Below are positions 6,641-11,438 of a stretch of DNA of 11,438 nucleotides, in pieces; the first letter of the stretch is position 1, and each line of letters opens with the position of its first letter. Source of the stretch: JAXHUM01 sp034189325 (GTDB lineage: Bacteria > Desulfobacterota > DSM-4660 > Desulfatiglandales > Desulfatiglandaceae); NCBI GenBank assembly GCA_034189325.1, contig JAXHUM010000086.1, positions 1-11,438 on the forward strand. Reading direction: 5' to 3'. A program made the position numbers and the translations under genes. The notes under the pieces were generated by a model that worked only from the letters and a program-made list of their open reading frames with translations, searched no databases and was not told the origin of the DNA.

Positions 6641-8197
6641 TCACCCACTTAATTTGGTGCCGTACTTCTCCTTTAGCTCCACTTTTTTCATTTTTCCACT
6701 GGCGGTCATTGGAATGGAATCCAGCAGTTTGAGATGACTGGGGAATTTAAACCTGGCCACCTTCCCCTCCAGGAACTCCACCAGTTCCTCCCTGGTCGGT
6801 TTTTCTCCTTCCACAGGCACCACAAAGGCCATCCCTGTCTCCCCCCACTTGTCATCGGCCACGCCGATAATAGCCACATTGAGGACCTTGGGATGGTCGA
6901 TCAAGACCTTTTCAACCTCGGCAGGGTAGACGTTTTCTCCACCGCTTCGGTACATGTCCTTGGCCCTGTCAACGATGTAGAAGTATCCCTCTTCGTCCCT
7001 GTAACCCAGGTCGCCCGTGAAGAGCACGTCATTTACGATGGCCTCTCTGGTCTTTTCAGGCATATTCCAGTATCCACTCATCACGGTAGGCCCCCTTGCG
7101 ACCATCTCGCCGATTTCTCCCGGAGGAAGTTCCCTTCCTGCCTCGTCTTGTACCCATATCTCCGTAAAAAAGCCGGGCAATCCGATGGAGCCCTTCTTCC
7201 TCTCCATATCTTCTTTGGGCAAGACCATCATGGCCGAGTTTTCTGTCTGGCCGAACCCCTGCTGCATATAGAGTCCCTTTTCCGCCAACTGATCAAGCAT
7301 GCTGTCGGGGGTTCTTTCCCCCCCGCCAAGGACTGACCTGACGTTACTCACATCCACACCCTCAAGCGCTCCGCTCTGGAGTACAAATCTCCACATGGTA
7401 GTAAGGGCGAAGATTATGGTGGCCTTGTATCTCTCAATGTCGGAGGCAAAATCCTCTTGTTTGAAGCTTTGCCTCATAAGATAAGTGGCGCCGCGGCAGA
7501 GGGTGGGGGTCGCACTTATAAATAGGCCGCCGGAATGAAAAAGGGGCAACTGGGAAAGGAACACGTCACTTTCTCTCATATCCACATAGAGCATGATCTG
7601 GAAGTTCTTGAAATAGGTCTGCTGATGCGAGAGAACCGCTCCTTTTGGGTCGCCCGTGACTCCCGAGGTATACATTATGGCCAGGGGGTCATCAAAATCA
7701 ACCGGCTTGTCCGGCCTTGGCTCATCAGAGGGGCGGGTCTTGACAGCCTCCTCATAGGTAACCGCCCATTCGGGGCAATCAGGGGCATCAGGAAGGCCGC
7801 TCTTTAAGAAGATAAATTTGTCTTCTTCAACCTCTATGGCAGAGCGAATGGACTCGATGTTCTTTAGAAAGGCGTCATGGAAGACAAGCAGCCGGGAGCC
7901 GCAGTCGTTAAGCTGATATTTCAGCTCCGGGCCCACAAGCCGTAGGTTTAAGGGCACAAATATGAGCCCGAGCTTGGCCGCGGCAAAGTATGCCTCAAGG
8001 AATTCAGGGGAGTTCAGCAATAATGCGGAAATCCGATCGCCTTTTTTCAGGCCCTTTTCCAGAAAAAAATGGGCAAACCGATTCATTCTGTCATTTAATT
8101 CCGCATAAGAAATTGGAGTGTCTTCATAGATAATGGCCACCTTTTTCGGCGTGATCGTGGCCCTTTTTGTCATAATCTTGCCAATATTCCATTCCAT
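6641..8197 (-). CDS. AMP-forming acyl-CoA ligase (class I adenylate-forming enzyme, FadD-like)
   Basis: The protein has 518 residues and activates a carboxylic acid with ATP and CoA to an acyl-CoA through an acyl-adenylate. Motifs in order are the phosphate-binding loop YTSGVTGDPKG (176-186), GFGQTE (314-319), the adenosine-binding TGDLGY (394-399), RAKDMYRSGGENVYP (411-425, hinge and CoA-domain loop), and the C-terminal catalytic lysine K502 in TASGKMKK. The loop has Val where Ser or Thr is usual. Length and the GGENVYP form fit medium- or long-chain and aromatic acid ligases better than acetyl-CoA synthetase, but the acid cannot be read from sequence. AAGGAG lies 7 nt before ATG 8197. It sits between the two mutase subunit genes, which makes it the likely activating step for the mutase substrate. 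K502 is the type of lysine that is silenced by acetylation in related ligases and freed by sirtuins; a sirtuin gene lies at the right end of this window. Confidence 0.93.
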   Translation of the reverse strand: MEWNIGKIMTKRATITPKKVAIIYEDTPISYAELNDRMNRFAHFFLEKGLKKGDRISALLLNSPEFLEAYFAAAKLGLIFVPLNLRLVGPELKYQLNDCGSRLLVFHDAFLKNIESIRSAIEVEEDKFIFLKSGLPDAPDCPEWAVTYEEAVKTRPSDEPRPDKPVDFDDPLAIMYTSGVTGDPKGAVLSHQQTYFKNFQIMLYVDMRESDVFLSQLPLFHSGGLFISATPTLCRGATYLMRQSFKQEDFASDIERYKATIIFALTTMWRFVLQSGALEGVDVSNVRSVLGGGERTPDSMLDQLAEKGLYMQQGFGQTENSAMMVLPKEDMERKKGSIGLPGFFTEIWVQDEAGRELPPGEIGEMVARGPTVMSGYWNMPEKTREAIVNDVLFTGDLGYRDEEGYFYIVDRAKDMYRSGGENVYPAEVEKVLIDHPKVLNVAIIGVADDKWGETGMAFVVPVEGEKPTREELVEFLEGKVARFKFPSHLKLLDSIPMTASGKMKKVELKEKYGTKLSG

Positions 8198-8275
8198 TTT
8201 AAGACTCCTTATTCTTTAACTCTGTTTTGTGCGACCAAAGCGGCATGATCACGGGAACAGCCTTCAAAGGCCCCT

Positions 8276-8677
8276 TTATCGGGAAACCCGGGAACGAATC
8301 ATATCCGCCGCCTCCTTGATGGAAGTCCCAGCCGTGAATACGGCCGCAACGCCCATCTCTTCAAGCCTGGGGATATCCTTTTCGGGGATCACCCCTCCAA
8401 CCAGCAACAGCACATTTTCGGCCCCCTCCTTTTTTAGCCTCTCGATTACCTTGGCGGTCAAGGCGATATGGGCGCCCGACAGAATGGAAAGCCCCACCAC
8501 ATCCACATCCTCCTGCACGGCCGCCCTAGCAATCTGGCCGGGAGTTTGCCGAAGCCCGCTATAAATCACCTCAAAGCCCTCATCCCTCATTCCGTACGCG
8601 ACAACATGAGCCCCTCGTTCATGCCCGTCAAGGCCGGGTTTTGCCACGAGCATCCTTATCCTTTTTCCTTGATTCAT
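8276..8677 (-). CDS. Acyl-CoA mutase small subunit, B12-binding domain protein
   Basis: The protein has 133 residues, the length of a stand-alone cobalamin-binding (Rossmann-like) domain, which carries adenosylcobalamin for the large subunit at 4791-6536. The base-off/His-on signature is present: D17-G-H19-E-R-G22 near the N-terminus, with H19 expected to replace the lower axial ligand; S64-I-L66 in GLSILSGAH; and the GG pair 94-95 in LLLVGGVIP. The ending (GVAAVFTAGTSIKEAADMI) is also standard. Ribosome site GAGGAGG is 4 nt before ATG 8677. The gene is separated from its large subunit by the acyl-CoA ligase, so the three genes are probably co-transcribed. Split subunits are typical of isobutyryl-, ethylmalonyl- (in part) and archaeal methylmalonyl-CoA mutases, so the split alone does not tell the substrate. 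Confidence 0.95.
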   Translation of the reverse strand: MNQGKRIRMLVAKPGLDGHERGAHVVAYGMRDEGFEVIYSGLRQTPGQIARAAVQEDVDVVGLSILSGAHIALTAKVIERLKKEGAENVLLLVGGVIPEKDIPRLEEMGVAAVFTAGTSIKEAADMIRSRVSR

Positions 8678-8758
8678 AAAACCTCCTCACGACACCCTTT
8701 TTCCGCGCGTTATTGCCGGTATTCTTGAAAACGTTCAGATTCAGGCAACCCGTCACGA

Positions 8759-10324
8759 TCACAGCGGGATATTCCCATGTTTCTTGGAGATCCGTTGCAC
8801 TTTTTTGCCTTCAAGGTCTTTTAAGGCTCGGATCAGATATCGTCTTGTCTCACCAGGAGCGATTACATCGTCCACACCAAGATTTGATGATACGTCATAG
8901 ATCGGATTTGCATAGGTCTCTCTGTATTGCTCCAGTTTCTCTGCGAACTTCTCCCTAGGGATACTTCCGAAAAGGAGCGTAACCGATTGTTGCGCCCCCA
9001 ATATGCCTGTTTCTACAATAGGCCAGTAAAGAACCAGATCCGTCCCGAGCCCCGGTAAAACGCCCATTCCCAGATTCCCTCCGCCATATGCCTTCCGAAG
9101 CACGAGGGATATCCTGGGCACACTGGCTTCGCACAGAGCGTAGAGCACCTTTGCCCCATGCCTGATGATGCCCGCATGTTCCTGTGTTGATCCCGGCATG
9201 TAAGCTGGCGTATCCACCAGAAGAAGAATGGGGATATTAAAGCAATCGCAAAATCGGATGAACCTGGCCTGCTTATCCGAGCTGTCCAACGTAAGGCACC
9301 CGGCCCGGGTCATTGGTTGATTGGCCACAATGCCAATGGATTTTCCGTCCATTCTGCCAAATCCTACAATGATCTCGCCTGCAAATTCCCTCTTCACCTC
9401 CATGAAATCGCCGTTATCCAGCAATTCGTGAATTACCTTGTGCATATCATACGGCTTGTTGGGGTCTGTTGGGACTATCTCCAAGAGACCGTCACATTCC
9501 CTGGCCGGATCATCTCCCGTATTGACGACAGGAGGCATTTCATCGCAGTTTGAGGGGAGAAATCCCAAAAGACGCCTGATCTCTCTCAGACATGTCTGTT
9601 CGTTTGCGTATCTGAAATCACAGACTCCCGATTTTTGAGCATGAACCCTGGATCCTCCCAGATCTTCCTTGGTAATATCCTCTCCTATGGCCGATTTAAC
9701 CACCTGAGGGCCTGTAATGAACATGTGACTGGTCTTGTTGACCATAAATATAAAATCGTGAAGGGCGGGAGAATAAACGGAGATGCCTCCGCAGCTCCCG
9801 AGTATGCCTGATATCTGGGGTATTACTCCCGACGCCTCGGTGTTGGGAAAAAATACCGAGCCCCCATGTTTTTCAGAGATCTGCGAAAAGAATGATCGTC
9901 TTTGTCTGCCGAGCAGTTCCATATCTTCAGGGCTCGGAAGTCTGGCACCCGGCGAATCATGGAGCCCTATTAGGGGCGTCCTCATCTCCAGCGCCCTTTC
10001 AACAGCGCGATACATCATGCAGCCATGTTCCCGCCCGATCGACCCCGCCTTGACAGCGGGATCCTGGGCGTAAACAAAGACCTTCCTACCCTCAATACTC
10101 CCGGAACCCGTGATGATGCCGTCCCCAGGTCGCCCATCAAGGTGACCGATCAGCATGTTCAGCCGTGAAAAGCTCCCCGAATCGAGAAGAGTCTCAATAC
10201 GTTCACGAGCGGTCAGTTTTCCCTGACCATGTTGGAGGTCGGCCTTTTCCCCTTCGCCGCTACTGAGTGCCTTTTTCCTCGCCTCCTCCAATTCTTTTAG
10301 CCTCTTTTTCATAAGTGCTTCCAT
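8759..10324 (-). CDS. Acyl-CoA carboxyltransferase subunit (propionyl-CoA carboxylase beta / methylmalonyl-CoA decarboxylase alpha family)
   Basis: This is a crotonase-fold carboxyltransferase that moves a carboxyl group between biotin and an acyl-CoA. Residue numbers here count from the upstream ATG at 10366. The first half has KLTARERIETLLD (50-62), GDGIITGSG, the CoA-side HDSPGARL (136-143) and GSCGGISVYSP (190-200); the second has DTPAYMPGSTQEHAGIIRHG (385-404) and RKAYGGGNLGMG (424-435). Compared with propionyl-CoA carboxylase, the segment after GARL is about 15 residues longer. The AYDVM motif carrying the substrate-selecting Asp is replaced by GNLGM, which by eye is nearer to methylcrotonyl-CoA carboxylase (GAGNYGM). 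The substrate is therefore probably neither propionyl- nor acetyl-CoA. I chose ATG 10324 because GGAGG (10328-10332) precedes it and it follows the restored repressor stop at 10338. The ATG at 10366 would add 14 residues and overlap that gene. No biotin carboxylase or carrier is in the window. After a mutase, a decarboxylase direction is attractive, but that is inference. Confidence 0.9.
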   Translation of the reverse strand: MEALMKKRLKELEEARKKALSSGEGEKADLQHGQGKLTARERIETLLDSGSFSRLNMLIGHLDGRPGDGIITGSGSIEGRKVFVYAQDPAVKAGSIGREHGCMMYRAVERALEMRTPLIGLHDSPGARLPSPEDMELLGRQRRSFFSQISEKHGGSVFFPNTEASGVIPQISGILGSCGGISVYSPALHDFIFMVNKTSHMFITGPQVVKSAIGEDITKEDLGGSRVHAQKSGVCDFRYANEQTCLREIRRLLGFLPSNCDEMPPVVNTGDDPARECDGLLEIVPTDPNKPYDMHKVIHELLDNGDFMEVKREFAGEIIVGFGRMDGKSIGIVANQPMTRAGCLTLDSSDKQARFIRFCDCFNIPILLLVDTPAYMPGSTQEHAGIIRHGAKVLYALCEASVPRISLVLRKAYGGGNLGMGVLPGLGTDLVLYWPIVETGILGAQQSVTLLFGSIPREKFAEKLEQYRETYANPIYDVSSNLGVDDVIAPGETRRYLIRALKDLEGKKVQRISKKHGNIPL

Positions 10325-10327
10325 TTT

Positions 10328-10332
10328 CCTCC
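10328..10332 (-). promoter_or_regulatory. Ribosome binding site GGAGG deciding the carboxyltransferase start
   Basis: GGAGG reads on the minus strand 3 nt before ATG 10324. The upstream alternative ATG 10366 has only a weak AGG at distance. The site lies directly after the TGA (10338-10340) that would end the frame-restored GntR-family gene, the tight packing expected inside an operon. Confidence 0.55.
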
Positions 10333-10337
10333 ATGCC

Positions 10338-10456
10338 TCACTGTCTATGACTGAATTCCCCAACATATTGATAACGCCTGGGATGAAAGAAACTGATGCC
10401 TACCTCGATGGTTCTTCCGTGGGCAGCATAATGAACCCTTTCAAATTGAAGCACCG
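10338..10456 (-). pseudogene. Out-of-frame C-terminal tail of the GntR/HutC regulator
   Basis: Shifting the frame by one base at about 10455-10458 continues the regulator with VLQFERVHYAAHGRTIEVGI and then FFHPRRYQYVGEF, ending at TGA 10338-10340. This is the standard end of a UTRA effector domain (an ERVYY/H segment followed by xxYRPDRYxF). One missing base, most simply a third C in the AGCCGG stretch restoring Gly-Ser-Pro-Val, would join it to the gene and give 243 residues, normal for the family. As the sequence stands, this tail is not translated in frame. Confidence 0.85.
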
Positions 10457-11068
10457 GCTTCCCTCCTTAAGCCCCAGAAACCTTGCCGTACGGCCATCAG
10501 CCCTGGACGCGCTTATGACCCGACGCACCTTCTGGGCCGGAACTCCCGAATTCTGTTCGAGAATCGTCAGGATTGCCCCCCTCCTTAGGCTTTCTCCGGC
10601 AAGAGAGTGAGCGAATTCAGAGGGGAGATGGATTATAAAGTAACACATCGGAAGATCCTTCAGAGAACGGATGCCCCTGATACGAAAGGCCTTTTGACCT
10701 GAGTTTAAATTCAATAAGGAAGCGATCTTTTTGGTGGGTAAAGTCAGCTGCCGGTAGGTTATCCTGTTATTGGCTTTGCTGGCAAGTTGGACAAGCCCAT
10801 CGATGTCACTGAAATAGTGAACGATTCCCTCCCTTGGGTTACCCTGAGATAAACAGGTGCCTTTTCTTGGAATGCGCCGTACCAGGCCATCGTTTGTCAA
10901 AGACGCAAATGCCTGCCTGACGGTGATCCTGCTGACGCCGTATTCTTTACATAGGGCCGCTTCCGTGGAGATGGGCCTGTCATGGGTAATCTCGCCTGAA
11001 GAGATCTTTTCTCTTAGAATCTGTTCGGTCTGGTAGTAAAGGGGGATATGGCCTTTCTCTAATTTCAT
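10400..11068 (-). CDS. GntR/HutC-family transcriptional regulator with UTRA effector domain, C-terminus frameshifted
   Basis: This DNA-binding repressor or activator senses a small molecule, probably an acid or CoA-ester of the pathway next to it. Residues 8-75 form the winged helix-turn-helix (PLYYQTEQILREKI, STEAALCKEYGVSRITVRQA, NDGLVRRIPRKGT). The UTRA effector domain starts near 90 and contains the usual RIRGIRSLKDLPMCYFIIHL and LGLKEGS segments. After Ser204 the frame is broken and the protein ends with 18 unrelated residues at TAG 10400; the genuine tail lies in the next frame down to 10338. The DNA-binding part is intact, so the truncated protein might still bind DNA but lose effector response. 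GAGGAG lies 8 nt before ATG 11068. The gene heads the catabolic cluster, the common place for a local regulator of this family. A base-calling error remains possible. Confidence 0.9.
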   Translation of the reverse strand: MKLEKGHIPLYYQTEQILREKISSGEITHDRPISTEAALCKEYGVSRITVRQAFASLTNDGLVRRIPRKGTCLSQGNPREGIVHYFSDIDGLVQLASKANNRITYRQLTLPTKKIASLLNLNSGQKAFRIRGIRSLKDLPMCYFIIHLPSEFAHSLAGESLRRGAILTILEQNSGVPAQKVRRVISASRADGRTARFLGLKEGSRCFNLKGFIMLPTEEPSR

Positions 11069-11099
11069 TTTGTTATCTCCTCGGCGATTGTTATTATCT

Positions 11100-11115
11100 C
11101 TATCCTAGACGATAG
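11100..11115. promoter_or_regulatory. Candidate operator, inverted repeat CTATC-N6-GATAG
   Basis: A perfect 5-bp inverted repeat with a 6-nt centre lies about 32 bp upstream of the regulator's ATG, in the 99-bp gap after the sirtuin gene. On the minus strand its core reads TCGTCTAGGATA, loosely like the GT-N-TA-N-AC operator of HutC-type GntR proteins but with the last two bases wrong. Autoregulation from such a place is common in this family. The match is weak and I see no second copy in the window. Confidence 0.3.
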
Positions 11116-11167
11116 CAACAGCGCCGGTTAATAGCCTTGATTCCCCTATTGGCATGAAGGGGTCCAA

Positions 11168-11438
11168 TCAGTCTTGGCCCCGTTTCAAGTTTCTGAGGGC
11201 AGCGACTATCCGGGGTAATATCTCCCCCGTACTTCCCTGCACGAAGAGGTCTGCATATTCTGTCAATTCTGTCACATTGGGATTTATCTCTACGATTAGC
11301 GCGCCCCTTGACTTGGCAGAGAGCGGTATGGAAGCGGCAGGGTAAACAACCCCCGAAGTTCCCAGGATGAGCATCAGTGCGGCGGCTTCAGCTTCAGCAA
11401 CGGCTTCGGGCAAATCCTGGACCCCTTCTCCAAAGCCC
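11168..11438 (-). CDS. Sirtuin (Sir2/CobB-type NAD-dependent protein deacylase), C-terminal part, 5' end outside window
   Basis: The visible 89 residues are the end of the Rossmann domain of a bacterial sirtuin, an enzyme that uses NAD+ to remove acyl groups from protein lysines. Recognisable pieces are FGEGVQDL (the FGE.LP segment), the NAD-binding LGTSGVVYPAA, and VEINPN followed by ADLFVQGSTGEILPRIV. The frame is open to the window edge, so the gene begins to the right. The catalytic His and zinc cysteines would lie in the missing part and cannot be checked. It ends at TGA 11168-11170, 99 bp before the regulator. Sirtuins often reverse acylation of acyl-CoA ligases, and one lies three genes further down the cluster; a functional link is plausible but only positional here. 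Confidence 0.88.
   Translation of the reverse strand, partial: GFGEGVQDLPEAVAEAEAAALMLILGTSGVVYPAASIPLSAKSRGALIVEINPNVTELTEYADLFVQGSTGEILPRIVAALRNLKRGQD

Noticed and set aside
6623..6642. Direct repeat CCCTGTCTC twice, 11-bp period
   Set aside because: Only two short copies at the end of the ligase gene; likely chance or slippage, with no array.
11411..11413. TTG start giving an 81-residue sirtuin-like protein
   Set aside because: Homology (GFGEGVQDL) continues upstream to the window edge in the same frame, so this is an internal Leu codon of a longer gene.

Overview
All real genes in this window lie on the minus strand, so transcription runs from the right end to the left. Codon use and base composition look even, at roughly half G+C. 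The window reads like the accessory metabolism of an anaerobic Gram-negative bacterium, plausibly a Desulfobacterota (sulfate-reducing or syntrophic) relative. The basis is a soluble multi-PAS hybrid kinase next to B12-dependent acyl-CoA chemistry. This placement is inference; there is no rRNA or other marker gene to fix it.

Layout in transcription order, right to left: (1) the C-terminal part of a sirtuin deacylase, running off the right edge; (2) a GntR/HutC-family repressor with a 1-nt frameshift in its effector domain; (3) a carboxyltransferase of the propionyl-CoA carboxylase beta / acyl-CoA decarboxylase family; (4) a stand-alone B12-binding small subunit of an acyl-CoA mutase; (5) an AMP-forming acyl-CoA ligase; (6) the mutase large subunit; (7) an MmgE/PrpD-family enzyme; (8) a decayed MaoC/hydratase-2 gene with an early stop plus an internal deletion; (9) a three-PAS hybrid sensor histidine kinase, running off the left edge. 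Gaps are short (tens of bases to about 250) and most genes have a clear GGAGG-type ribosome site, which suggests one operon or a few in tandem under the GntR regulator.

Taken together, genes 3-6 would activate an acid to its CoA thioester, rearrange its carbon skeleton with adenosylcobalamin, and remove (or add) a carboxyl group. The same logic is used after fumarate addition in anaerobic alkane degradation: alkylsuccinyl-CoA to alkylmalonyl-CoA, then decarboxylation. The mutase large subunit keeps the Gln/Arg/His set of methylmalonyl-CoA mutase (Q206, R216, H253), which suggests a substrate with a free carboxylate. It has lost the Tyr89 loop and the His/Gln and HTN segments found in characterised mutases, and it carries an insertion of about 14 residues beside the active site. 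The locus is therefore a candidate for a mutase pathway with an undescribed, probably bulkier, substrate. No biotin carboxylase, biotin carrier, epimerase, mutase GTPase chaperone or fumarate-adding glycyl-radical enzyme is visible here, but they could lie outside the window.

Two genes are damaged (the hydratase and the repressor tail), so part of the pathway or its control may be eroding. The repressor frameshift could also be a base-calling error. I see no RNA genes, insertion sequences, CRISPR arrays or attachment sites. No gene-free stretch exceeds 300 bases.
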